A DNA stretch of 64,000 nucleotides from Cystobacter fuscus (GTDB lineage: Bacteria; Myxococcota; Myxococcia; Myxococcales; Myxococcaceae). Within the stretch, counting starts at the first letter, position 1, and every line of letters starts with the position of its first letter. The position numbers and the translations under genes are program-made. A model generated the notes under the pieces. It saw only the letters and a program-made list of their open reading frames with translations, did no database searches and was not told the DNA's origin. Positions 49,751 through 57,673 of the stretch are shown here, in pieces. The stretch is taken from NCBI RefSeq assembly GCF_002305875.1, contig NZ_CP022098.1, positions 1,364,001-1,428,000 of the forward strand, written 5' to 3'.

Positions 49751-50160
49751 CCTACGCACGTTTCCTGGGCCTGTTCGTCGTGCTGCCCATCGTCTTGCTG
49801 GCGGTGCGCTACCGGCGCGTGCTCACCGGGCGAGCCCTGCTGCCCCTGGTGCCCCTGTTGGCCATCGTCTACGTGGCCACGTGCCCCTGGGACAACCTGG
49901 CGGTGAAGTGGGGGCTGTGGCGCTTCAAGCCGGAGCTCATCTGGGGCATCGTCGTGGGCTACCTGCCCCTGGAGGAGTACCTCTTCTTCGGCTTGCAGAC
50001 GCTGCTGGTGGGGGTGTGGGTGCTCGCGCGGCTGCGTCGGGTGTCCCTGGCACCCGCCGCCCGGAAGTCCCCCGCGAGCCCCCCGGTGCCCGCGGGCCAG
50101 CACCGGCTGGACTCCAAGCTGGGCTCCAACAAGCTGGGCTCCAAGGAGGTGGTGTCATGA
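49747..50160 (+). CDS. crtYc: Lycopene cyclase subunit CrtYc
   Basis: A 137-residue protein with three membrane helices and the heterodimeric lycopene beta-cyclase motif GYLPLEEYLFFGLQTLLVG. The C-terminal tail is polar and contains a short repeat (SKLGSNKLGSKE). It works with CrtYd (next gene) to close one or both ends of lycopene. Overlaps both neighbours by ATGA. Confidence 0.92.
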   Translation: MTYARFLGLFVVLPIVLLAVRYRRVLTGRALLPLVPLLAIVYVATCPWDNLAVKWGLWRFKPELIWGIVVGYLPLEEYLFFGLQTLLVGVWVLARLRRVSLAPAARKSPASPPVPAGQHRLDSKLGSNKLGSKEVVS

Positions 50161-50504
50161 TGGAGTCGCGCTGGGCGTACCTCATCCATCTCATGGCGTG
50201 GGCGGGCCCCTTCATCGCGCTGCAACTCGGGGTGCTGGTGTTCTACTTCCGCGAGCGCTCCTGGACGGTGCTGCGCGCGGCGCTCGTGCCGGCGGGCGTC
50301 ATGGGCGTCTACCTGTCGGTGGCGGATCACCTGGCCATCCGCGAGGGCATCTGGAGCTTCGGGGAGGGCAAGCACCTGGGCATCTACATCGGCGCGGTGC
50401 CGCTCGAGGAGCTGCTCTTCTTCCTGCTCACCAGCGTCATGGTGGCGCTGGGCCTGACCCTCTTCGCCGCCCTGCTGGCCCGGCGCGAGGCGCGCGTGCC
50501 GTGA
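50157..50504 (+). CDS. crtYd: Lycopene cyclase subunit CrtYd
   Basis: A 115-residue membrane protein with AVPLEELLFFLLTSVMVALG, the second half of the heterodimeric cyclase, and KHLGIYIGAVPLEE at the entry to that helix. Its start overlaps the CrtYc stop. Together the pair should give one beta-ionone ring, leaving the other end for hydration and glycosylation. Confidence 0.92.
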   Translation: MMESRWAYLIHLMAWAGPFIALQLGVLVFYFRERSWTVLRAALVPAGVMGVYLSVADHLAIREGIWSFGEGKHLGIYIGAVPLEELLFFLLTSVMVALGLTLFAALLARREARVP

Positions 50505-51175
50505 TACACGCGGCCAAGGGCGGGTTTCCGGGATGGATGGTCGACACCTATGTGGGCTGGAAGTTCCGCTCGTCCTTCCGGGGCTTGTGGGTGCGCGGAG
50601 CGCTGGAGGACAGCGTGGCCGGGCGCCTCGTCTATGCGAACCACTCCAACTGGTGGGATGGCTTCGTGCTGCATCAACTTGGCCGGGCGGCGGGTTGGGA
50701 CACATACTGCGTCATGGAGGAGAAGAACCTGGCGCGCTATCGCTTCCTGTCGCGCATCGGTGCCTTCAGCATCCGGCGGGGTGAGGCGGCCTCGTCCCTG
50801 GAGACACTGCGCTACGCGAGCTCGCTGCTCGCGCGGCCCCGGGCCGCGGTGTGTATCTTCCCGGAGGGTGAGCTGCGGCCCCATGGCGTGCGCTCGCTGA
50901 AGCTGGAGCGCGGGGTGGAGCTGCTCGCGCGGGTGAGCGGGGCGCGCTGCGTTCCGCTCTGCATCCGCTACGCCTTCTTCGAGCACGAGCGGCCGGACGT
51001 GCTGGTGGAGGTGGGCGGGTCGCACGCGGCGGCTCCCCTGGAGCGCTACCGCGAGGAGCTGGAGGCGGCGGCACGGCGGCTGGAGGCGGCGACGAGTCTG
51101 GAGGGCTTCACCCAGGTGGTGTCCGGTGCCCGGGGCGTGGCCGAACGTTGGGACGCGGTGCGCGGCCATGGCTGA
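50501..51175 (+). CDS. PlsC-like acyltransferase of the carotenoid operon
   Basis: A 224-residue acyltransferase starting at GTG 50501 in overlap with crtYd (GTGA). The catalytic H-x4-D is in NHSNWWDGF, followed by AFSIRRGEAASSLETLRYA and the substrate motif IFPEGELRPHG. In the equivalent Myxococcus position an acyltransferase esterifies the carotenoid glycoside with a fatty acid; the same role is inferred here. It overlaps the regulator gene by eight bases. Confidence 0.88.
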   Translation: MIHAAKGGFPGWMVDTYVGWKFRSSFRGLWVRGALEDSVAGRLVYANHSNWWDGFVLHQLGRAAGWDTYCVMEEKNLARYRFLSRIGAFSIRRGEAASSLETLRYASSLLARPRAAVCIFPEGELRPHGVRSLKLERGVELLARVSGARCVPLCIRYAFFEHERPDVLVEVGGSHAAAPLERYREELEAAARRLEAATSLEGFTQVVSGARGVAERWDAVRGHG

Positions 51176-52070
51176 GCGTACCTACCGCATTCACATCGCC
51201 GCCGAGTTCTCCGGCGTGAAGGTGGAGCTCATCCGCGCCTGGGAGCGGCGCTATGGGGTGCTCTCGCCCCAGCGCACCCCCTCGGGCTACCGGGTGTACA
51301 CGGACCGGGACGTGGCGCTGCTGCGGCGGCTCAAGCAGCTCACCGAGGAGGGCGTGTCCATCAGCGAGGCGGCGAAGATGCTGCCGCAGCTCCTGGCGGA
51401 GATCGACGCGGCGCAGCCCTCCCAGTCCCCGCCTCCGGAGCCGAGCGACGGCAGCGTGGCCTCCTGGCGCGAGGAGGTGCTGGAGGCCGTCAGGGTGTTG
51501 GATCAACGTCGGGTGTCGGAGACGCTGGACGAGGTGCTCGCGGCGCTCTCTCCCTTGAAGGCCTACGAGGACGTGCTGGTGCCCCTGCAGCAGGAGGTGG
51601 GAGAGCTGTGGCACCAGGGCGTCTTCACGGTGGGGCAGGAGCACCTGGTGACGCAGGAGATCCGCGCGCGGCTCATCAGCCTGCTGTACTCCGCGCCCAA
51701 CAAGGGACCGCGGCACGCGCTCCTGGCCTGCTTCCCGGAGGAGCAACACGAGCTGGGCCTCTTGGGCATGGCGCTGCGGCTGCGGCACTCCGGGATGACG
51801 GTGACGCTGCTGGGCCAGCGCACGCCCACCGACGAGGTGGTCCGCATAGCGCGGGCGCTCGAGGTGGACCTCGTGGGCCTGTCGGCGGTGGTGGACCCCG
51901 GTGCCCGGGAGTTCGAGGAGATCCTCACCCGGGTCACGCGCGGCCTCACTCCGGGCATGGACGTCTGGGTGGGAGGACGGGCGGCGCTCCAGCACCGGGC
52001 GCTGTGCGAGCGCCTGGGCGTGCGTGTCTTCGAGCACGCCGCCGACTGGCCACGGCTCCTGGGCGGATAG
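51168..52070 (+). CDS. carH: CarH-like B12-dependent photoreceptor/repressor (MerR family)
   Basis: A 300-residue regulator. The N-terminal MerR-type DNA-binding domain has GVKVELIRAWERRYGVLSP then RTPSGYRVYTDRDVALLRRL. A helical bundle follows with Trp148, nine residues, then Glu158-His159 (W-x9-EH), the light-sensing cap over the upper face of adenosylcobalamin. The cobalamin-binding domain has E-x-H-x-x-G at 192-197 with His194 as lower ligand, and GLLGQRTP-like loops. All residues needed for an AdoCbl photoreceptor are present. In Myxococcus two such genes (carA, carH) stand in tandem; here there is one. It should repress the operon promoter at 42419 in the dark and release it in light. 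It overlaps the acyltransferase gene, so it is made from the operon it controls. Confidence 0.9.
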   Translation: MAERTYRIHIAAEFSGVKVELIRAWERRYGVLSPQRTPSGYRVYTDRDVALLRRLKQLTEEGVSISEAAKMLPQLLAEIDAAQPSQSPPPEPSDGSVASWREEVLEAVRVLDQRRVSETLDEVLAALSPLKAYEDVLVPLQQEVGELWHQGVFTVGQEHLVTQEIRARLISLLYSAPNKGPRHALLACFPEEQHELGLLGMALRLRHSGMTVTLLGQRTPTDEVVRIARALEVDLVGLSAVVDPGAREFEEILTRVTRGLTPGMDVWVGGRAALQHRALCERLGVRVFEHAADWPRLLGG

Positions 52071-52114
52071 GGGAGCGCCGGGCGAGGGCGGCTCCCGGCG
52101 TGAGCGCGCTCCTC

Positions 52115-52120
52115 TATACT
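52115..52120 (+). promoter_or_regulatory. Possible -10 box before the second amidohydrolase gene
   Basis: TATACT lies 12 bases before the ATG at 52132, in the same CT-TATACT setting as at 113-118. A GC-rich hairpin with stem CGCCGGG/CCCGGCG (about 52076-52099) precedes it and may end the carotenoid transcript. No -35 box is clear. Confidence 0.3.
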
Positions 52121-52131
52121 CCGCGCCGGCC

Positions 52132-53517
52132 ATGCCACTCGTGAAAAGACCTGTCCTGAAGACCCCGAGCGCCGGGATGCTCCTGGGTGTCTGCTTCCTG
52201 TTCCTCTGCCTCGCGGTGCCCCTGCCGGGGTGCGTGCACGACTCCGGGTCCGGGCCCGCCAGGTCGGACGAGGCGGTGGCCTTCATCGGGGTGAATGTCG
52301 TCCCCATGGATTCCGAGCGCGTGCTGCCGGATCAGACGGTCATCGTCCGCGATGGGCTCATCTCGGCGATGGGCCCCTCCACGGCCATCACCGTGCCGGC
52401 GGGCGCCCGGCGCATCGAGGCGAAGGACCGCTATCTGATGCCCGGCCTGTCGGACTTCCACATCCACCTGCACTCGGACGAGCAGCTCCTGTCGTACCTG
52501 GCCCATGGCGTCACCACCGTCTTCGAGCTGAACGGCACCCCGCGCCACCTGAAGCTGCGCGAGCAGATCGCCAGGCGTCAGGTGCTCGGCCCCCGGCTCT
52601 ACACGAGCAGTCCGCTCATGGATGGAGGCCCCGAGGGGGGCAGCGTGGTGTCGGTGAACTCGCCCGAGCAGGCGCGCCAGGCGGTGGTGCGCCAGAAGCG
52701 CGAGGGCTATGACGCCATCAAGGTCTACGACAACGTCCCGCCGGGGGTGTACGAGCAGTTGGTGGCCACGGCGCGTGAGCAGAAGCTGCCGGTGATGGGG
52801 CATGTGCCGCGCAGGGTGGGCGTGGACGCGGTGCTGCGCGCGCGCCAGGCGTTCATCTCCCACGGCATCGAGTACTTCCTCGCCGGCTCGCGCGACGAGT
52901 CACGCATCCCTGGCTTCGCGCTCGGCACGAAGGCGGCGGGGACGACGGTGGTGCCGGACCTGTCGCACGTGCACACGTCCTTGAAGATGATGGAGGACCT
53001 GGAGGGCGTCTTCTCGGATCCCGAGGCGCGCTACCTGTCCCCGAAGGTGATGAGCGACTGGCGCTACTCCAACCCGACGCGCCGGGTGGACGTGCGGCAG
53101 TTCTCCGAGCGGCAGCGGGCGGCCTACCCCTTCGTGCAGCACCTCACCCTGTCGCTGCAGAAGGCCGGCGTGCGGCTGGTGCTGGGGACGAACGCGTCGG
53201 ACGCGGGGCTCTTTCCCGGCAAGACGGTGCACCTGGAGCTGGCGGAGCTGGTGCGGGCGGGCCTGTCGCCCTACGAGGCCCTGGTGACGAGCACGCGCAA
53301 CCCCGCGGCCTTCATCGAGGAGCACGTGGACCCGGCGGCGCGCTTCGGCACGGTGGCGGTGGGCCAGCACGCGGATCTGCTGCTCCTGCCGGGCAATCCC
53401 CTGGAGGATGTCGGGCAGGCGGGGCAGGCGCTCGGGGTGATGGTGCGTGGCCAGTGGCTGACGCGCGAGCACCTGCAGCGCCTGCGCGACAAGGTGGCCG
53501 AGTCCTTCAACCGGTGA
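52132..53517 (+). CDS. Lipoprotein amidohydrolase (second copy of the superfamily)
   Basis: A 461-residue metal-dependent hydrolase with a lipoprotein-like signal ending LPLPGC. Metal residues: LSDFHIHLHSD (H-x-H), AIKVYDN (candidate carbamylated Lys), VMGHVPRR, and DLSHVHTS. The final acidic position reads LGTNASDAG rather than the usual GTD, so the catalytic Asp is displaced or supplied by the nearby Asp. It follows the regulator by 61 bases on the same strand, past a GC-rich hairpin. In Myxococcus I know no such gene in the pathway, so a link with carotenoids is doubtful. Confidence 0.85.
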   Translation: MPLVKRPVLKTPSAGMLLGVCFLFLCLAVPLPGCVHDSGSGPARSDEAVAFIGVNVVPMDSERVLPDQTVIVRDGLISAMGPSTAITVPAGARRIEAKDRYLMPGLSDFHIHLHSDEQLLSYLAHGVTTVFELNGTPRHLKLREQIARRQVLGPRLYTSSPLMDGGPEGGSVVSVNSPEQARQAVVRQKREGYDAIKVYDNVPPGVYEQLVATAREQKLPVMGHVPRRVGVDAVLRARQAFISHGIEYFLAGSRDESRIPGFALGTKAAGTTVVPDLSHVHTSLKMMEDLEGVFSDPEARYLSPKVMSDWRYSNPTRRVDVRQFSERQRAAYPFVQHLTLSLQKAGVRLVLGTNASDAGLFPGKTVHLELAELVRAGLSPYEALVTSTRNPAAFIEEHVDPAARFGTVAVGQHADLLLLPGNPLEDVGQAGQALGVMVRGQWLTREHLQRLRDKVAESFNR

Positions 53518-53533
53518 GCCCGGGCGGACGTGG

Positions 53534-53554
53534 GGCCCCCTCCGAGAGGGGGCC
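53534..53554. terminator. Bidirectional terminator hairpin between convergent genes
   Basis: GGCCCCCTC (53534-53542) and GAGGGGGCC (53546-53554) form a perfect nine-pair stem with a CGA loop, between the stops of the amidohydrolase and the SnoaL-like gene. There is no T tract, so it may act with Rho or only protect RNA ends. Confidence 0.6.
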
Positions 53555-53592
53555 TGCTGGCGCCGGGGGGCGTCTCCGACTTCAGCGTCCGA

Positions 53593-54003
53593 TCAGGCCG
53601 CGCTCAACTGGCGCTGCAGCGACTGGGTGTCCACGTTGCTCCAGTACTCGACGATCTTCCCGTTCTCGAGCCGGTAGCGCAGGTTGTCCACGACCTCCGC
53701 CGTGCGGCCGGTGGCCGGGATGCCCATGAAGGTGCCGATGTGCTTGGCCTTCATGACGAGCTGACACGAGAAGGTCTCTCCCTCCTGGGAGAAGCCGTCG
53801 ACGCGGAAGCTGATGTCGGAGAAGGTGTCCAGGAAGGCGCGAGTCATCTGCTCGAAGCCCTGGATGCCGGGGGTCTGCCCCGGATAGACGGGGTGGGAGA
53901 CGATGTTCGCGGCGATGAAGTCGCCCAGTCGCCCCACATTGCGCTGGATGTAGAGCGTGTTCAGGAAATCCTCGTAGAACTGACGGGCCTTCGCGGCGTC
54001 CAT
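53593..54003 (-). CDS. SnoaL-like NTF2-fold protein
   Basis: A 136-residue protein: ARQFYEDFLNTLYIQRNVGR at the start, FIAANIVSHPVYPGQTPGIQG, FLDTFSDISFRVDGFSQEG and GIPATGRTAEVVDNLRYRLE near the end. This is the SnoaL/polyketide-cyclase-like pattern of small NTF2-fold proteins, which serve as enzymes or binding proteins. The substrate is unknown. ATG 54003 fits the normal family start. Confidence 0.85.
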   Translation of the reverse strand: MDAAKARQFYEDFLNTLYIQRNVGRLGDFIAANIVSHPVYPGQTPGIQGFEQMTRAFLDTFSDISFRVDGFSQEGETFSCQLVMKAKHIGTFMGIPATGRTAEVVDNLRYRLENGKIVEYWSNVDTQSLQRQLSAA

Positions 54004-54225
54004 GGTGGGTCCTTCCGGGGTAATCGGGGAACGGGATGATAGCGGGTGCCGTGATAAAGACAACGACTCCCGCCACGTGCGTCTGCGATTGGTAGGGTGG
54101 CCCATTGCCCTGATGGTGTGGAGTGAATTCTTCAGCCGCGGTGGATGTGCGCTGGACGCGTGTGTATTCAACCTCACGGGGCGTCCAGCCCGGGACGCGC
54201 TCGCCTGTTCGATTTGCGTAAAAGC

Positions 54226-54779
54226 AATAGCACTTCGAGCCGGGTCGTGGGGGCCACCAACTCCAATGGCACTCCCAACCTGCGGAACCAGGTGGAGAAG
54301 TGGGGCCTGGAGCTGGCGTCGGAAGGCCTCGTCGCCCTGGCGGTCGACAGCTTCACCCGGCGCAGGCCCTCCACGGTCCCCGACTCGGAAATCTCCCTGT
54401 GGCAGGACCCGTGCTCGGGCAAGAAGTACGGAGGGCGGGTCGATCCCTATACCACCCGCGTGCTGGATGCCCAGGCGGCTCGGGCCTGGCTGGCGACGGA
54501 CAGCCGTATCAACGCGACGCGCATTGGCATCCTGGGCGGGTTCCAGGGCGCGCAGGCGGCCATGGTGGAGACCGCGCGACCACGGCCTGGTCCACCTACG
54601 GCTCCACGCCGGGCAGTGGGCACGAGTTGGTGTTCAGCTCATACACAGACGCCGAGCACGGCTTCGATGGCGAGTCGCAGACCTGGCCTACGTCCACGAC
54701 GACCTGCTCGACGCCGGATACGTGCGCCATGAGGGACGCGGACCTCGACTCCCTGGCCTTCTTGCTGTCACACCTCTAG
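54226..54779 (+). pseudogene. Frameshifted dienelactone-hydrolase-like gene
   Basis: One frame gives VEKWGLELASEGLVALAVDS and FTRRRPSTV, then RVLDAQAARAWLATDSRINA and IGILGGFQGAQAAM, the dienelactone hydrolase pattern. Around 54580 the similarity jumps to another frame, reading TAWSTYGSTPGSGHELVFSS and YTDAEHGFDGES, which holds the catalytic His. The nucleophile elbow, normally G-x-(C/S)-x-G, is GGFQGA here, so the nucleophile is lost. The N-terminus is missing too. It overlaps the stop of the DUF4265 gene by four bases. Confidence 0.75.
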
Positions 54780-55207
54780 TTGAAGCCGAGACACGCCTCT
54801 TGGTATTCGAACTGCCCCGCCTGCTCACCCTGCTCGAGTAAAGCTTTGATGTTCGCGTAGGGCACGTGGGGAGGAACATCCACCGCCACCAGGCGGGGCA
54901 GGTCGCTGAGTTCCGAGGCACATCCCCGCTGGCGGAGGGCCTCGCGCACGGACTCGACATCCTCCTGGCGCGAGAACCAGAGCTGAAGGGTGCTGTGTCC
55001 GCTGGGACGCACCAGCTCGGAATACCAGAGGACTCCACCGGCGTCTGGTTGGGCCGCGACCACGTCCCCGAGTGAGACTTCCTTCGCGTAGAACGGGATG
55101 TTATCGATTTCGTATCCATCCTCCCGCTTGATGACCCACAGGGTCTCTGCCTCCTCTTCTCCCTCCGCATTCTCGAATGGGAAACGGAGTTTCAGGCGCT
55201 CATTCAT
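54776..55207 (-). CDS. DUF4265 protein, putative immunity protein
   Basis: A 143-residue acidic cytoplasmic protein: ETLWVIKREDGYEIDNIPFY, AKEVSLGDVVAAQPDAGGVL and a second alpha-beta part with STLQLWFSRQEDVESVREALR. This is the DUF4265 pattern. The ATG at 55207 overlaps the stop of the secreted HNH nuclease gene (ATGA). DUF4265 proteins are often next to toxin genes, so it probably protects against that nuclease (inference). The chosen start removes a few leader residues belonging to the overlap. Confidence 0.8.
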   Translation of the reverse strand: MNERLKLRFPFENAEGEEEAETLWVIKREDGYEIDNIPFYAKEVSLGDVVAAQPDAGGVLWYSELVRPSGHSTLQLWFSRQEDVESVREALRQRGCASELSDLPRLVAVDVPPHVPYANIKALLEQGEQAGQFEYQEACLGFN

Positions 55208-55707
55208 GGAGACTTGTCCCCTTTCTCTTGATTGCACTCTCGGCAGAGGACCTGCCCATTGGAAGGCGACCCATCACCTCCCTTGCTTTTCGGGATGATG
55301 TGGTCACGCTCGCGCTGATTGACGGGTGGCGACACGCCTCGCTCGTTTTTCTTCGCGGGCACGACGTCCTCCCCGCAGTTCTCGCACTTGTTGCTGCCGT
55401 TGTTCTTCGCGGCGTTCGCCGCATCGATCTCCCTCTTCCCCGCGGGCGTGAAGGCTTTGCCTGAGCGGGCTCCCCCGGAACTGCCCCTCATAGCCTTACC
55501 GGCCACGATGTTGAGCTGGCTTGAAGAACTCCTGAGCGCCGACTGCTTTTCGACCGCCACGAATGTGAGTGGGGCTACGAGGGACGAGGCCGGTTCCGGA
55601 TGGATGCGGGTATTTGTGGCCTGGACAGAGAAGGGCACGGCCAGCGCCAGGACCGTAGCGGCGAAGAACAAGTGGACCTTCGGGACGAGGCTGCGAGGCG
55701 TGAACAT
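55204..55707 (-). CDS. Secreted HNH endonuclease, putative antibacterial toxin
   Basis: A 167-residue protein with a Sec signal (VHLFFAATVLALAVPFSVQA) and a C-terminal HNH domain: CENCGEDVVPAKKN (first CxxC), RERDHIIPKSKGGDGSPSN (catalytic His) and VLCRECNQEKGD (second CxxC with Asn). A Ser/Gly-rich linker joins them. An HNH nuclease with a signal peptide, followed in overlap by a DUF4265 gene, looks like a toxin/immunity pair. ATG 55707 is chosen because it begins the signal peptide; GGAAGG precedes it. Nuclease activity and target are inferred. Confidence 0.82.
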   Translation of the reverse strand: MFTPRSLVPKVHLFFAATVLALAVPFSVQATNTRIHPEPASSLVAPLTFVAVEKQSALRSSSSQLNIVAGKAMRGSSGGARSGKAFTPAGKREIDAANAAKNNGSNKCENCGEDVVPAKKNERGVSPPVNQRERDHIIPKSKGGDGSPSNGQVLCRECNQEKGDKSP

Positions 55708-56032
55708 GGTGACCTTCCAAGAAGAGGTGCTCGGATCGAGTTCAAAAAAAACTTTACCACCGTGACTTCCTGGATGGGACGGGGAGCGAGCACTCCAGAC
55801 GAATCCGTCCTGCAGCCGTAAGGCGGGAGTGGCGCCGCGTGAGTCACGCCCATCCCGGTGGGCTGTGTGTCCACAAGTTGTTGGATGCATGTCCCCGCTG
55901 CCTGCCCCAGTGATGTGGCTCCCCTGCGCTGACCTTCGACCAGTTCTTGCGCATCGCGCACCACGCGGTTGCGCCTGGGTGTTTCCGCCCAGGAAGTTTA
56001 GCTACACTCGCGGCGAGTTCGCAGGAGGCCCC
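55708..56032. other. Divergent intergenic region between two accessory genes
   Basis: About 325 bases with no convincing gene. An AT-rich patch at about 55741-55756 (with a run of A) should carry the promoter of the HNH gene on the minus strand. The right part contains the upstream region of the CoiA-like gene and its GCAGGAGG ribosome-binding site. Confidence 0.4.
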
Positions 56033-57571
56033 ATGCTCACTATCGCCCTGCGCAAGGCCGGCGGGCACATCCAGGTACTGGAAGCAATCGCCTTCAAGGG
56101 ACAGCCCGAGGGCGATGCCTTCTGCCCCAGCGAAGACTGCGGGCAGCCCTTGGTGCCCGTCTCCGCCTTCGTGCGAGTGGGCAATATCCCCGTGCGTGCC
56201 TTTTTTCGGCATAGGCGGGGCACCGCTGCGAAGCGCCCGTGTTGGGGCGCGAAAGGGGAGGGGGGCTTGCACTTCGCCGCGAAGCTCCATCTCCGCGTGC
56301 GCCTTCAGGAACTCTGCGAGAAGGGTGGAGCGCTGGTTGTGGAACAACCCTGCCTGCGGTGTGCGGTGGGCCTGAGCCACGAAGTATTGCGCACAAAGCC
56401 GAGCGACGTGGTGCGCATCGAGCACTGGTTGGACCCGCGCCGCACCCTGCGGCCGGACGTGGTGCTCCTCCGGGCGGGCGTTCCTCTTCTCTCCTTTGAG
56501 GTGCGGGCTTCCCACCCCTGCTCGCCCAAGAAAATTGCCGCCCTCACTGTGGCTGGGGCACAGATGGTGGAGGTGGAGGCTTGGGTGCTGTTGGGGACGG
56601 AGACCACGTTGACTTGGTACCCGTCCGTGCCGCTTCCGCTGAAGCGGGCGGTGCTGCCGGTAGCACGGCAGCTATGCCCCGATTGCCAGACGGCGCAGGA
56701 TTTCGAGGCCGCCTGTGAGCGGGCGGCGGAGGAGCGTCGCCAACGCGAGCGCGAGGAGCAGCAGCGGTGCGACGCGCAGCGTGCCCGCGAAAGGGAAGAG
56801 CAACAGCGGCGTGATGAACTGTGCGCTCGTGAGCGCCAGACTGAGTGGGCATGTGATGCGCAGCGAGCCCATGAGATGGAGGTGCAGCGCGAGGATGCTC
56901 GTCCGGTGTTGCGTGTGCAGGAGGAGGTTGCGCGTGCGAAGATTGCAGCGACCCCGCGTTTGGGTACTCTGCCGCTCAATCCTCGTCTCCATGCGGCAGC
57001 TCCTAATGTGGAAGTGCTCGCCCACTGCTTCGTGGACGTATGCCGTCCGGACGGAGTACGCGATGAACTGGAGCTTGTCTTGGAGCGCGCAGTCGGAGGC
57101 CCCCTGAAGGCTCAGTTGGTGGAGCGTAGAGCGAAAAACCCCAAGCAAGTGCAATTGCATGCACAGAGTGATCGACGGCTGTTGATGGAGTGGTGGGGAA
57201 CTGCGGTGACGGACACGGATTCCCTCCTCCAGAAGGCGCGTGCAGCTGCCTCCGCCGAGTACAAGGTTGAGCGTGATGCGGGCTGCATCGTGGATCCCCA
57301 TGGGGGCTTCCGGCTCGGTGCCGCGGACGTGAGCGCGTGGCCTCACCCCAACCACTGGTGGGAGGAGAGGGCCCAGCGGTGGGTCCGGGCGCGGCTGCGG
57401 CACATGCTCGCGGACGAGCTGAAGGTGTCGGAGAACGCCGTGGATGAGAGGCTCCCAGCCAGGTACTTCCATCGCATACTCGTGCGGTTCAAGCGCAACA
57501 AGCGGGACTTTGCAGCTTACGAGGCGGTAGGCAATGCCACATTCGACGACTGGCTGCGTGGAGGGACATGA
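56033..57571 (+). CDS. CoiA-like protein with predicted zinc knuckle and nuclease core
   Basis: A 512-residue protein. The N-terminal part has FCPSEDCGQPLVPVSAFVRV, a zinc-knuckle-like start, FRHRRGTAAKRPCWGAKGEG and GLHFAAKLHLRVRL, which recalls competence protein CoiA. RRTLRPDVVLLRAGVPLLSF then EVRASH fits a D-(x)n-E-x-R/K nuclease core. Residues about 220-310 form a highly charged helix with Arg-Glu-Gln repeats (EREEQQRCDAQRAREREEQQ). The C-terminal part is helical, ending FKRNKRDFAAYEAVGNATFD. ATG 56033 follows GCAGGAGG. Whether it acts in DNA uptake, defence or elsewhere cannot be told. Confidence 0.65.
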   Translation: MLTIALRKAGGHIQVLEAIAFKGQPEGDAFCPSEDCGQPLVPVSAFVRVGNIPVRAFFRHRRGTAAKRPCWGAKGEGGLHFAAKLHLRVRLQELCEKGGALVVEQPCLRCAVGLSHEVLRTKPSDVVRIEHWLDPRRTLRPDVVLLRAGVPLLSFEVRASHPCSPKKIAALTVAGAQMVEVEAWVLLGTETTLTWYPSVPLPLKRAVLPVARQLCPDCQTAQDFEAACERAAEERRQREREEQQRCDAQRAREREEQQRRDELCARERQTEWACDAQRAHEMEVQREDARPVLRVQEEVARAKIAATPRLGTLPLNPRLHAAAPNVEVLAHCFVDVCRPDGVRDELELVLERAVGGPLKAQLVERRAKNPKQVQLHAQSDRRLLMEWWGTAVTDTDSLLQKARAAASAEYKVERDAGCIVDPHGGFRLGAADVSAWPHPNHWWEERAQRWVRARLRHMLADELKVSENAVDERLPARYFHRILVRFKRNKRDFAAYEAVGNATFDDWLRGGT

Positions 57572-57673
57572 GTGCTTCTGTCTCTGTCTTGCCTGGAAAG
57601 CCAAAACTCTTATCAGGTATGAAGATTGAGTGGACGTGGATGTCCGGGCTTGTGTGGAGTATCATGCCTCGCC

